A stretch of 14,540 nt of DNA. Source: an uncultured Opitutia bacterium. GTDB taxonomy: Bacteria > Verrucomicrobiota > Verrucomicrobiia > Opitutales > Opitutaceae. The stretch is from assembly GCA_937952235.1 (NCBI GenBank), contig CALFZM010000165.1, positions 1-14,540 of the forward strand, read 5' to 3'. Position 1 is the stretch's first letter, and each line of letters begins with the position of its first letter. A program made the translations under genes and the position numbers. A model generated the notes under the pieces. The model was given only the letters and a program-made list of their open reading frames with translations. It made no database searches and was not told the origin of the DNA. This document shows positions 1-7,784 of this stretch, one piece after another.

Positions 1-963
1 GTCGCTGCGCGTGCCCGGGGCGACGACGCCGGGCCACCGCACGATGAACGGCACGCGCAGGCCGCCGTCGTAGTGGCTCTGTTTGCCGTCGCGCCACGGG
101 TGGTTGCTCTGCGCGTGCGGCAAGGAGCCGCCGTTGTCGGCGGAGAAGACCACGAGGGTGGTGCGGTCGAGCCCGGTCTCGTGCAGCGCGGCGAGCACGC
201 GGCCGATGGCGTCGTCCAGATGCTCGACGAACGCGACGTTGAGCGCGCGCTTCTCCGGGAGATCGGGGGCGCGCTGCTTCACCCTCGCCAGCCACGCGGC
301 GGGCGGCTCGATGGGGAAGTGCGGGGCGTTGTAGGCGAGGTAGAGAAAGTATGGTCGCCGGTCCTGCGCGCGTGCCCGCAGGTAGTCCACGGTCCAATCG
401 GTGAACAGATCGGTCGCGTGGCCGGTGGGCGTGATGACCTCCCGGTTCCGGCGCAGGTAGTTCTGCCCGTGGCGCAGGTGCGTGGTGTAGCTGTCCATCA
501 TGTCACCGAGGAAGCCGTGGAAGAACTCGAAGCCGCGGTCGTTGGGCGTATTCGGAGTTTCGAGACCGAGGTGCCACTTGCCGATGATGGCGGTCGCGTA
601 ACCCGCGGGGCGCAGCAGGTCGGCCAGCGTGGGCACGCCGGGGGCGAGGTAACCCCAGGAGTTCGCGGCCTGGGTGCGGATCACGCCGGGCACGCCGACG
701 CGATCGGGGTAGCGGCCGGTCATGATCGCGGCGCGGGTGGGTGAGCACACCGTGCAATTCGCCCGCATCCGGGTGAAGAGCATGCCCTCGGCGGCGAGCC
801 GGTCGAGATTCGGCGTAAGGACGTCGCGCCGCTCGTAGGTCGAGAGGTCGCCCATGCCGTGGTCGTCCGTGAGGATGAAGAGGAAGTTCGGCGGGGCGGC
901 CGGCGTGGCGCCGGCGCCGGCGAGCAGGGCGATGACCGCGAGGAGGAGGGAGCGCGGGGTCAT
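1..963 (-). CDS. Secreted sulfatase, arylsulfatase A-like (partial, C-terminus beyond left edge)
   Basis: Hydrolyses a sulfate ester, probably on a polysaccharide or oligosaccharide in the periplasm. The first 321 codons are present and the frame is still open at base 1. Residues 1-22 form a signal peptide (hydrophobic LLLAVIALLAGAGA, then Ala-rich). The fold starts at PNFLFILTDDHG, with metal-binding Asp33 and Asp34. The formylglycine motif is CSPTR with Cys73 as the residue to be oxidised. Further family landmarks are GKWHLG (128-133), APHFP (213-217, His215), the metal-binding DNGG (276-279) and Lys294. Full members run about 450-550 residues, so roughly a third is missing. The start ATG overlaps the stop of the upstream sulfatase gene by 4 bases (ATGA), so the two are very likely one operon with coupled translation. 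The CxPxR motif implies a maturing enzyme (FGE or anSME) elsewhere. The substrate cannot be read from sequence. Confidence 0.96.
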   Translation of the reverse strand, partial: MTPRSLLLAVIALLAGAGATPAAPPNFLFILTDDHGMGDLSTYERRDVLTPNLDRLAAEGMLFTRMRANCTVCSPTRAAIMTGRYPDRVGVPGVIRTQAANSWGYLAPGVPTLADLLRPAGYATAIIGKWHLGLETPNTPNDRGFEFFHGFLGDMMDSYTTHLRHGQNYLRRNREVITPTGHATDLFTDWTVDYLRARAQDRRPYFLYLAYNAPHFPIEPPAAWLARVKQRAPDLPEKRALNVAFVEHLDDAIGRVLAALHETGLDRTTLVVFSADNGGSLPHAQSNHPWRDGKQSHYDGGLRVPFIVRWPGVVAPGTRSD

Positions 964-2396
964 GGCTTCGAAGCCGGGTGGGGGCCGAGGGCACTCTCCA
1001 GCCGGGCGACCACGTCGCGGTGCGCGGCGGCGACGTTGCGGGTTTCTCCGGGGTCGGTCGTGTAGTCGAAAAGCTCATACTGCGGGGCGCCGCCGGCCGC
1101 GCCCGTGATGATCAGCCGCCAGCGCTCGTCGCGGATCGTGCGGTGCCCGCTGGTCCAGAAACTTCGCGCCGGCTTCTCCGTGGGGGCGTCGGGCCGCTCG
1201 AGCGCCGGACGCAGGCTGCGGCCGTCGAGGCCGGCCGGGGCGGGCAGGCCGGCGAGGTCCGTCAGGGTGGGGAAGACGTCGACGGTTTCCACCAGCCGGT
1301 CCGCGGCGACGCCGGGGCGGCGGAGCCCCGGGGCGCGGATCAGCAGCGGAGAGCGGAGCGCGTTGTCGTAGAGGCAGTGTTTGCCCCAGATCGCGTGTTC
1401 GCCGAGCAGGAAACCGTGGTCGCTCCACACCACCACGATCGTGCGGCGGTCCGGGTCGAGCGCCTCGAGGGCGGCGAGCAGCCGGCCGACCTGGGCGTCG
1501 ACAAAGCTCACGGCCGCGGCGTAGGCGTGCCGCAGCTCGCGGGCGTAGCCCGGATCGGCGGCGGGATCGCGGCCGTCGCCGCCGTAATTGCGCCGCAGCT
1601 CGTTGCTCGCATGCCAGCCGGAGGGCCAGGCCGGTCTGGCGGACTCCGCCGCGCTCAGCGCGGGGATGCGCGCGGGATCGTGCCGGTCGAACCAGCGCCG
1701 GGGCGCCGCGAACGGGAGATGGGGCTTGAAGAAGCCCACGGCGAAGAGCCACGGATCGCCCGAGGCGAACAGCGTCCGGAGCTGCCGCACCGCCTCCTCC
1801 GCGACCCAGGAATCCGGATACGCCTGGTCGGGCCCGTCGAAGGCTTCGAGCGGCGGCGTCTTCCCCGGCGTGCGCGGGCGGCCGTTGGCATAGCCGTGCA
1901 TGATGTGCTCCGCCGCGCCCCAAGGCGTCTCCGGAATCCACGAGCGCGTCCAGGCACCGGGCAGTTCCTCCGGGCCCTCGGCCCACAGTTTGCCGGTGCG
2001 GTTGCCCGGGTAGTGCGTGATCTTGCCGAGCGCGAACGTGCGGTAGCCATGGCGCTGGAACCAGGCCGGCAGGTTGCCGTCGCCCCACCGGGCGTGGGTC
2101 GCGGCGATGCCGTTGTTGTTCACGTGGGCCGGCTCGCTCGGGTAGCGTCCCCGCAGCAGCGCGCAGCGCGATGCGCCGCACGTCGGGACCTGCACGTAGT
2201 GGCGGGTGAACGGCCGAGCCTGCGCGGCGAAGGCGTCGAGCTGCGGCGTGCGGGCGTGGTCCACGCCGAAGGCGCCCAGGTCGTTGCGCAGGTCGTCGAT
2301 CGCGATGAAAAGGATGTTGGGCCGGGCCGGTTCCGCCGCGACGACGGAGCCCGCGAGGAGGACGAGGAGGATGAGCCAGCCGCGCGTAGGGGACAT
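960..2396 (-). CDS. Secreted sulfatase, iduronate-2-sulfatase-like
   Basis: Sulfatase of 478 residues, predicted to act in the periplasm. The reading frame is open far upstream, but I place the start at the ATG at 2396-2394 because a signal peptide follows at once (WLILLVLLAGSVVAAEPA, cleavage near residue 21) and GGAG lies 7 bases upstream. Catalytic landmarks: Asp34-Asp35 in NILFIAIDDLR, formylglycine motif CGASR with Cys73, GKITHYPG (Lys125, His128), FKPHLPF (Lys224, His226), WSDHGFLLGEH (Asp326, His327) and WGKH (Lys339). The SDHGFxLGEH and KPHLPF wording is typical of the iduronate-2-sulfatase/choline-sulfatase-like branch, so it differs from its partner downstream and probably removes sulfate from another position. 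The third motif position is Ala, not the commoner Pro, which maturing enzymes accept. It is the first gene of the minus operon and diverges from a TonB-dependent receptor. Exact substrate unknown. Confidence 0.95.
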   Translation of the reverse strand: MSPTRGWLILLVLLAGSVVAAEPARPNILFIAIDDLRNDLGAFGVDHARTPQLDAFAAQARPFTRHYVQVPTCGASRCALLRGRYPSEPAHVNNNGIAATHARWGDGNLPAWFQRHGYRTFALGKITHYPGNRTGKLWAEGPEELPGAWTRSWIPETPWGAAEHIMHGYANGRPRTPGKTPPLEAFDGPDQAYPDSWVAEEAVRQLRTLFASGDPWLFAVGFFKPHLPFAAPRRWFDRHDPARIPALSAAESARPAWPSGWHASNELRRNYGGDGRDPAADPGYARELRHAYAAAVSFVDAQVGRLLAALEALDPDRRTIVVVWSDHGFLLGEHAIWGKHCLYDNALRSPLLIRAPGLRRPGVAADRLVETVDVFPTLTDLAGLPAPAGLDGRSLRPALERPDAPTEKPARSFWTSGHRTIRDERWRLIITGAAGGAPQYELFDYTTDPGETRNVAAAHRDVVARLESALGPHPASKP

Positions 2397-2607
2397 GAGG
2401 GGGCTCCAGTCCGCGCAGCCGATCGCCGCGAGGCAAGACGGGTTTCGCGTCGACGCCGGTCCCGCGGAGTGTTCGGAACTGCGCGAAATGCGCGAACGCG
2501 GCGGGCGCTCTCGACTCGCGCCGCCGGCGCCTTGCAGGCTGGCGGGGCCGACCGCGCCAGCCTCCGCGTCCGGCTGGCCGTTCCACCGCCTCAGCCTCCC
2601 CCCACCC
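2397..2607. promoter_or_regulatory. Divergent intergenic region between sulfatase operon and receptor operon
   Basis: These 211 bases separate two divergent starts and must hold both promoters, unless a gene is leaderless. I see no convincing -35/-10 pair. Notable items are an 8-base direct repeat, tgcgcgaa at 2480-2487 and 2489-2496 (one base apart), and the small palindrome gttcggaac at 2471-2479 just before it. GGAG with a 7-base spacer precedes the sulfatase start; nothing similar precedes the receptor start at 2608. No copy of the LacI-like palindromes found near 11420-11460 is present here, so this pair of operons may be controlled by another regulator. Confidence 0.5.
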
Positions 2608-5220
2608 ATGCCAATCTCCTCCCGTCTCATTGGAATCGCGCTCGGTGCCATGCTGGCTCCCGTTACCGCCCTGGCCGCGGCACCCGCGGCCGCCCCGGCC
2701 CAGGATCCCGCCGTGATGCTCTCGATCTTCGAGGTCAGCGGCAGCAAGGACGAGGGCTATCGCTCGACCCAGACCGTGTCGGGCTCGCGCACGCTCGAGA
2801 ACCTGCGCGACGTGCCCAACTCGATCTCGATCCTGAACCGCGAGTTGATCGAGGACCTCAACGCGACCACGGTGTCGGAGCTCTCGGCGTTCGCGCTGAC
2901 CGGCGAGATCGCGGACAACACCGAGTCCACGATCGCGAACTACGTGTTCCGCGGCATCGTCTCCAATTCGCCGCTGCGCAACGGCATCATCTGGCTCTCG
3001 CCGATGGACACCTTCAGCGTCGAGCGGGTCGAGCTGCTGCGCGGCCCGAGCGCGTTCCTCTACGGCGAAGGCACGGCGGGCGGCTCGATGAACCAGCTCA
3101 CGAAACAGGCGCTGGGCTACAACTTCCAGAAGGTCGCGTTCACCGTCGGCTCCCGGCAGCTCATGCGCGGCGAGATCGACGTGAACCGCAAGCTGAGCGA
3201 CAAGCTGGCGCTGCGCGCGAGCTTCGCCTACCAGGAGTCCGACTCGTTCATCAACCACACCTCGCGGGCCTTCAAGGGCGCGTACCTCGCGGCGGCGTAC
3301 CAGCCGTTCAAGTCGACTCACCTCTCGTTGAACCTCGAGGCGGGGATGATCAACGAGGTGCGGGCCGACACCATCCTGGTGGACGCGTTTTCCAATTCCC
3401 AGCGGACCGGCACCACCGCGTCCTACACGGCCACGACCGGCGGGTTCACGTTCGTGCCGGCGACCGGGAAGTTGTTCAGCACCGTGGGCAACCGCCGGTC
3501 CACGGGCACGAACATCATCGTGACCGACGAGTCCATCCTGCCCCGCGAGCTGAATTTCTTCGGGCCCAACGCGTATCACGATGTCGATTTCCACGCGGTG
3601 AACGTGAACCTGGTGCAAAAGATCGGGGAAAACTTCACGCTCCAGGCCAGCTTCGCGAAGCAGATGATCATCCGGAAGACGCTGACCAACTCCGGCTCGT
3701 CGTCCGCCGGCATTTACCTCGACCTGAACCCGACGCTGCCGGACGGGACGGCCAATCCGTACTTCAACCAGTATTACACCGAGTACTACGTGCGCCGCCG
3801 CTGGCTGGAGGAGCCGATCAACGACGCGCGCGTCACCGCGGTCTACGACCTGAAGCTGCCGTTCACCACGCAGCGCATCGTCGCCTCGGGCACGTTTCAC
3901 GACGACACGCCGGAAGGTTACTGGAACTCGGAGTTCGTCGATTCCACCAGCCCGCTCTTCTCCGGCACGCTGGTGAACGCGAACACCCTGGCCGCCTACA
4001 CGGCCAACGTCACGACGCTCGGCCGCAATTTCTTCTACCGCCGGTTTTATCTCCGCGACGGGGACGGCCGCCAGTTCACCGACAACCAGCCGATTCCCGG
4101 CCGCTCCGTGCTGCAGCGCGATCCGGTCGCGGAGGGCGCGGCGGGCCGGCTCACGCACCGCGAGTTCCAGACTCCGTCCTACGGCATCGGCGCCTCGGGC
4201 TCCTTCTGGAAGGGACGCATCCGCACCCTCGTCGGCTGGCGGCGCGACGCCTTCGTGCAGGAGCCGCAGCGGATTTTCTACAACCCCGTCATCGGCCAGG
4301 AGTACAAGGTCGAGGGCGCCAGCCCGATCGTCGACACCGACATCGGCAAGGAGTCGGTCAACTACGGCGGTGTCTTCCACCTCAACGCCAGCGTCAGCGC
4401 CTACGTGAACTATGCGGAAAGCGTCGGCCTCTCCTCGGGCGTCGGCGGCAACGGCCTTGTTCCCGGCACCGTGCGCGGCCCCGCCGCGGGCGACGGCTAC
4501 GAGTACGGCCTGCGTTGGGCGTTCCTCGGCGGCCGCATCGAGACGAACTGGACCTATTACATCACCAACGTGCTCAACCAGACCGCCACGCCGGGCATCC
4601 CGACGGCGGTGCGCACGGAGCTCGCGGCCCTGTTCAGCGACATCAATCAGAGTGGCGCCGACACGCAGGCCACCGCGGCCAAGGGCCTCGAGTTCGAGAC
4701 CGTGGCCAACCTCACGCCCAACTGGCGCCTGACCTGGAATCTCGCGACCAACAAGCTCGCGACCTCCGATCGTTACCCCGCGCTCAACGCCTACCGCGCG
4801 CGGGCGCGCGGGCAGAACCAGGCCACGCCGGAGACGGATTCGTTCCTGTCCACCGTGCCCGAGGGCACGCCGGTGCCCGGCTTCACCAAGGTCCGCTCCA
4901 ATCTCGTGACCAACTACCGGTTCAGCCGCGGCCCGCTGCGCGGCGTGAGCATCGGCGGCGGCTTTCAGTATCGGGAAAAGTCGTACCGCGGCAATTTCGA
5001 CCTCGACCGCAACGGGACGGCGGAGGAGCTGTGGTCGCCCGGCTACGTCCTGGCCAACCTGATGCTCGGCTACCGGACGAAGTTCCGGGACCGCCCGGTC
5101 AGCGTGACCCTCAATGTCAACAACCTGTTCGCCAAGGATTATTACCGCTCCTACGGCCTCGCCTCGGGCGCCTGGGGCGAAGGGCGCAGCTTCCGGCTCG
5201 CCCTGCGCACGGAACTGTGA
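2608..5220 (+). CDS. TonB-dependent outer-membrane receptor (plug plus beta-barrel, no N-terminal extension)
   Basis: Outer-membrane active transporter of 870 residues, driven by TonB/ExbBD. The start at ATG 2608 is chosen because it gives a signal peptide (LIGIALGAMLAPVTALAA, cleavage near residue 23-25); the frame itself extends further upstream. A likely TonB box lies around residues 39-46 (SIFEVSGS). The plug domain spans about 62-170, with DVPNSISILNRELIEDL, NYVFRGI and VERVELLRGPSAFLYGEGTAGG, the last being the hallmark end of the plug. The rest is a 22-strand-type barrel ending in VTLNVNNLFAKDYYR and a final strand FRLALRTEL that lacks the usual terminal Phe. The plug wording resembles FhuE/siderophore-type receptors, a group widely expanded in Opitutaceae. 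The neighbouring sulfatases and beta-helix protein suggest a sulfated oligosaccharide ligand, but iron-siderophore uptake cannot be excluded from sequence alone. The next gene starts 49 bases downstream on the same strand. Confidence 0.95.
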   Translation: MPISSRLIGIALGAMLAPVTALAAAPAAAPAQDPAVMLSIFEVSGSKDEGYRSTQTVSGSRTLENLRDVPNSISILNRELIEDLNATTVSELSAFALTGEIADNTESTIANYVFRGIVSNSPLRNGIIWLSPMDTFSVERVELLRGPSAFLYGEGTAGGSMNQLTKQALGYNFQKVAFTVGSRQLMRGEIDVNRKLSDKLALRASFAYQESDSFINHTSRAFKGAYLAAAYQPFKSTHLSLNLEAGMINEVRADTILVDAFSNSQRTGTTASYTATTGGFTFVPATGKLFSTVGNRRSTGTNIIVTDESILPRELNFFGPNAYHDVDFHAVNVNLVQKIGENFTLQASFAKQMIIRKTLTNSGSSSAGIYLDLNPTLPDGTANPYFNQYYTEYYVRRRWLEEPINDARVTAVYDLKLPFTTQRIVASGTFHDDTPEGYWNSEFVDSTSPLFSGTLVNANTLAAYTANVTTLGRNFFYRRFYLRDGDGRQFTDNQPIPGRSVLQRDPVAEGAAGRLTHREFQTPSYGIGASGSFWKGRIRTLVGWRRDAFVQEPQRIFYNPVIGQEYKVEGASPIVDTDIGKESVNYGGVFHLNASVSAYVNYAESVGLSSGVGGNGLVPGTVRGPAAGDGYEYGLRWAFLGGRIETNWTYYITNVLNQTATPGIPTAVRTELAALFSDINQSGADTQATAAKGLEFETVANLTPNWRLTWNLATNKLATSDRYPALNAYRARARGQNQATPETDSFLSTVPEGTPVPGFTKVRSNLVTNYRFSRGPLRGVSIGGGFQYREKSYRGNFDLDRNGTAEELWSPGYVLANLMLGYRTKFRDRPVSVTLNVNNLFAKDYYRSYGLASGAWGEGRSFRLALRTEL

Positions 5221-5269
5221 GCCCCAGGCTTCTCCCACCTCCGACGTCGGTCCTGCGTTCCCTGTCCTC

Positions 5270-6706
5270 ATGATCTCCGTTCCCTCCTTCGTTCGACCCT
5301 GGTGCGGCGCGGCCGCGGGTCTCATTCTCGCCCTGGCCGCGCGGGCCGACAGCGTGCGCGACTTCGGGGCCAAAGGCGACGGTGTCGCGGATGACACGGC
5401 GGCAGTCGAGGCGGCGATCCGCGGCACGAAGGACGGCACGGTCGAATTTCCCCGCGGCCGCTACCGGCTCACGCGCACCGTGGAGGTCCGGCTCGGCGAG
5501 GTGGGCACGATCGGCATCGTGGGCCGGGGCGGCACCGCGACCGTCGTCATGGCCGGCGCCGGGCCGGCGTTTCGTTTCGTCGGTTCGCACGACAAGGGCA
5601 CGGCCGATCCCAAGTCGGTCAAGCCGGTCACCTGGGAACGCGAGCGGATGCCGACGCTCGACGGGCTCGAGATCGTCGGGGCGCATGCCGGCGCGGACGG
5701 CGTGGAGTTCCGGTTCACGCTGCAGCCCACGATCAAGGGCGTGCTGATCCGGCAGGTGCGGTACGGGCTGCACTTCACCGGTCGCAATCGCAACGTGCTC
5801 GTCGACGGCGCGCACATCTATGACTGCTCCGGCGTCGGCATTTTCCTCGATGCGGTGAACATCCACCAGATGATCATCGGCGACAGCCATATCAGCTACT
5901 GCAAGCAGGGCGGAATCAAGGTCGTCGGCAGCGAGATCCGGAACTTCCAGATCACGGGCAACGACATCGAGTACAACTTCTCTGACGATGGCCCGCCGTC
6001 GGCCGACATCTGGTTCGACCTCGCCGGCAAGGGCAGCGTCCGCGAAGGCACGATCGCGAGCAACACCATCCAGGCACTGCAGAGCAGGGGCGGCGCCAAT
6101 ATCCGGTTCACCGGGATTCCGGGCAATCCGCTGAAAGTCGGCGTGTGGAGCATCGCGGGCAACCACATCGCCAACCAGGAGACGAGTATCCACCTTCAGG
6201 ATGCGGCGGGGATCAGCATCACGGGCAACACGTTCATGCGCGGCTTCGAGCGCCAGCTGGTGGTGGAGCGCTCGCGCAACATCGTCATCAGCGGAAACGT
6301 GTTCGACCACAATGCGGACTATTTCACCCGCACGACGCAGTCGCCCGGCGGGATCGTGATCGACCGCAGCGCCGCGGTGATCGTGAGCGACAACCTGATC
6401 GACGGGCTGGAGGCCGGCACGGCGGAGTCCGGCGGCGCGCTCAGCGTGACCGACAGCCGCGAGGTGACGGTGAAGGGCAACCAGGTGCGCGCACCCAAGG
6501 TGCGGGGCGTCTACATCGCCCGGAGCGCCAACGTCCGCGTGTCCGACAACCTCGTGACCGAGGAGCCGGGCCAGGCGCGGATGCTCGCCGCGGTCGCGCT
6601 CGAAGGCGCCTGCCCCGGCACGGTCGTGCGCAACAACACGCTCGAGCGCGGGAGCGCGGGGACGATCGTCAACCGCGCCACCGGGGCGACGGTCGACGAG
6701 CGTTGA
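5270..6706 (+). CDS. Secreted right-handed beta-helix protein, pectate-lyase-3 type
   Basis: Secreted or periplasmic protein of 478 residues. Starting at ATG 5270 yields a signal peptide (GAAAGLILALAARA, cleavage after about residue 26). Right behind it comes the motif VRDFGAKGDGVADDTAAVEAAI (29-50), the signature of the Pectate_lyase_3 / glycoside-hydrolase-28-like N-terminal coil. From about residue 155 to 460 there are stacked coils with recurring short strands and Asn-rich turns, for example ISITGNTF (315-322), IVISGNVF (338-345), VIVSDNLI (370-377), VTVKGNQV (399-406) and VRVSDNLV (422-429). This is a parallel beta-helix ladder. Families with this fold include polysaccharide lyases, glycosidases (GH28, GH82, GH110) and epimerases. 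I cannot assign catalytic residues, so lyase versus hydrolase versus epimerase is open. It follows the receptor by 49 bases, probably in one operon, and may cleave the glycan that the receptor imports. Confidence 0.9.
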   Translation: MISVPSFVRPWCGAAAGLILALAARADSVRDFGAKGDGVADDTAAVEAAIRGTKDGTVEFPRGRYRLTRTVEVRLGEVGTIGIVGRGGTATVVMAGAGPAFRFVGSHDKGTADPKSVKPVTWERERMPTLDGLEIVGAHAGADGVEFRFTLQPTIKGVLIRQVRYGLHFTGRNRNVLVDGAHIYDCSGVGIFLDAVNIHQMIIGDSHISYCKQGGIKVVGSEIRNFQITGNDIEYNFSDDGPPSADIWFDLAGKGSVREGTIASNTIQALQSRGGANIRFTGIPGNPLKVGVWSIAGNHIANQETSIHLQDAAGISITGNTFMRGFERQLVVERSRNIVISGNVFDHNADYFTRTTQSPGGIVIDRSAAVIVSDNLIDGLEAGTAESGGALSVTDSREVTVKGNQVRAPKVRGVYIARSANVRVSDNLVTEEPGQARMLAAVALEGACPGTVVRNNTLERGSAGTIVNRATGATVDER

Positions 6707-6728
6707 ACCAAAACGATTCGGTGGGGTG

Positions 6729-6811
6729 AAGCCGCTCGTTCCCGGGCGACTGACGTTCGACCGATCCTTTCGCAGCGGCTTGAGGACAAGCCGCTCCACC
6801 GTTCAGCGGCT
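6729..6811. repeat. Four alternating inverted copies of an 8-base repeat in the convergent gap (possible bidirectional terminator)
   Basis: The gap between two converging genes holds aagccgct at 6729-6736, its exact reverse complement agcggctt at 6774-6781, aagccgct again at 6788-6795, and agcggct at 6805-6811. The two middle copies form a perfect 8-bp hairpin with the 6-base loop gaggac. Alternatively copies 1 and 2, and copies 3 and 4, can pair. No T-run follows on either strand, so it is not a classic intrinsic terminator. A role at the 3' ends of both transcripts is an inference from position. It could instead be the remains of a dispersed repeat. Confidence 0.5.
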
Positions 6812-6828
6812 GCGGATGGCCCGTCGCC

Positions 6829-7662
6829 TTACTGTTCCACGATCGCCAGCGCCTGGTCGACCGACAGGCCGTCGTGCACCATGCCCATGAGCGCCCGGGT
6901 GATCGCGGCGGGCTTCGCGTGCTGGATGATGTTCCGGCCGTAAACGATGCCGGATGCGCCCTGCTGCAGGAGCGCGGCGGTGCGCTGGAGGATCTCGCGG
7001 TCGCTCACCTTGCCGCCGCCGCGGACGAGCACCGGCACGCCGCCGGCGACCTCGATCACCTGGTGATAGATGTTCACGTCGTCGGTCGGATCGGCCTTGA
7101 TCACATCCGCGCCCAGCTCGACCGCCTGGCGCACGAGCGGGACGATCTTTTTCGCGTCCCCATCGACCATGTAGCCGCCGGCCTTCTCATTGGACTGAAA
7201 AACGAGCGGCTCGACCATCATCGGCATGCCGAGGCGGTCGGAGAGCGGCTTGAGCCGCAGGATGTTCTCGACGCAGGCCTGGCCGACTTCCGGCTGCCCG
7301 GGAATTTGAAAGAGGTTCACGCACATGCACGCGGCGTCGAGCTGCACCGCCTGCTCGACGGGATTCTCGATCATCAGGCTGTAGAGTGAGCGGGGCAGGA
7401 CCTTGCCGTAGACGTTGGCCACGTCGGTCCGCAGGACCAGCGAGGGCTTGAAGCGGCCGGGCAGCTTCTGCAGGTGGCGCGCCTGGCCCACGGTCAGTTG
7501 CACGGCATCGGGGCCGGCCTCGGCCACCACGGCGATCGCGCGCTCGATGTCCTCGATTCCGCCCAGGAAACTGTGCTCGTTGAAAAAGCCGTGGTCGATG
7601 GCGACATCGAAGCAGCGGCGTGAGCGCGGATGAAACAGGCGGTTGAGACGGAAGGCTTTCAT
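6829..7662 (-). CDS. Class I aldolase of the DhnA/FbaB/LsrF family
   Basis: Cytoplasmic aldolase of 277 residues, TIM barrel, no signal peptide. Family signs are FDVAIDHGFF (18-27, strand 1 with the conserved Asp-His-Gly), MMVEPLVF (148-155), ADVIKADPTDD (185-195) carrying the probable Schiff-base Lys189, VPVLVRGGGK (209-218) and the phosphate-binding end GIVYGRNIIQH (238-248). In this family the lysine forms a Schiff base with a ketose phosphate. Members include archaeal-type fructose-1,6-bisphosphate aldolase and LsrF, which acts as a thiolase. In this glycan-use setting cleavage of a sugar-1-phosphate or deoxy-ketose phosphate is plausible but not shown. The ATG at 7662 fits the family N-terminus; no Shine-Dalgarno sequence precedes it. 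It lies 239 bases downstream of the esterase gene, so it may have its own promoter. Its 3' end converges on the beta-helix gene. Confidence 0.92.
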   Translation of the reverse strand: MKAFRLNRLFHPRSRRCFDVAIDHGFFNEHSFLGGIEDIERAIAVVAEAGPDAVQLTVGQARHLQKLPGRFKPSLVLRTDVANVYGKVLPRSLYSLMIENPVEQAVQLDAACMCVNLFQIPGQPEVGQACVENILRLKPLSDRLGMPMMVEPLVFQSNEKAGGYMVDGDAKKIVPLVRQAVELGADVIKADPTDDVNIYHQVIEVAGGVPVLVRGGGKVSDREILQRTAALLQQGASGIVYGRNIIQHAKPAAITRALMGMVHDGLSVDQALAIVEQ

Positions 7663-7750
7663 GGGTTTCGGGAGGTGGACGCAGCAGGCGCGCGCAGTGA
7701 GGCGCCGTCGGCGTCGACTTTCGAGGCTCGCCGCAAAGGGTCAAGAAGAG

Positions 7751-7770
7751 ACACAAATGAACACAAATGA
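7751..7770. repeat. Perfect 10-base tandem repeat, acacaaatga twice
   Basis: Two exact, adjacent copies of acacaaatga occupy 7751-7760 and 7761-7770, and a further 'aca' follows. On the minus strand it reads TCATTTGTGT twice, then continues towards CCCTTTGCGG. This AT-rich block stands out from the GC-rich surroundings. From memory, short degenerate repeats of the form CATTTGTGT/CTTTGCGG occur between genes in several Verrucomicrobiota and Planctomycetota genomes; that relation is a recollection and was not searched. Confidence 0.75.
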
Positions 7771-7784
7771 ACAGGCGGCCTTCC

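Noticed and set aside
5241..5250. Palindrome ccgacgtcgg between receptor and beta-helix gene as a terminator
   Set aside because: It has no loop and no T-run; the two genes are 49 bases apart and most likely co-transcribed.
978..5273. A 1431-codon plus-strand open frame spanning both the sulfatase and the receptor genes
   Set aside because: It is out of frame with, or antisense to, two well-supported genes and encodes Arg/Pro/His/Gly-rich text without domains. Long stop-free shadows are expected with this G/C bias at third positions.
1075..5439. A 1454-codon minus-strand open frame antisense to the receptor
   Set aside because: Low-complexity translation with no motif; its opposite strand carries a complete TonB-dependent receptor with signal peptide and plug.
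5117..6799. A 560-codon minus-strand open frame across the beta-helix gene
   Set aside because: Shadow of a gene with clear signal peptide and beta-helix repeats; its periodic Asp/His/Val text only mirrors those repeats.
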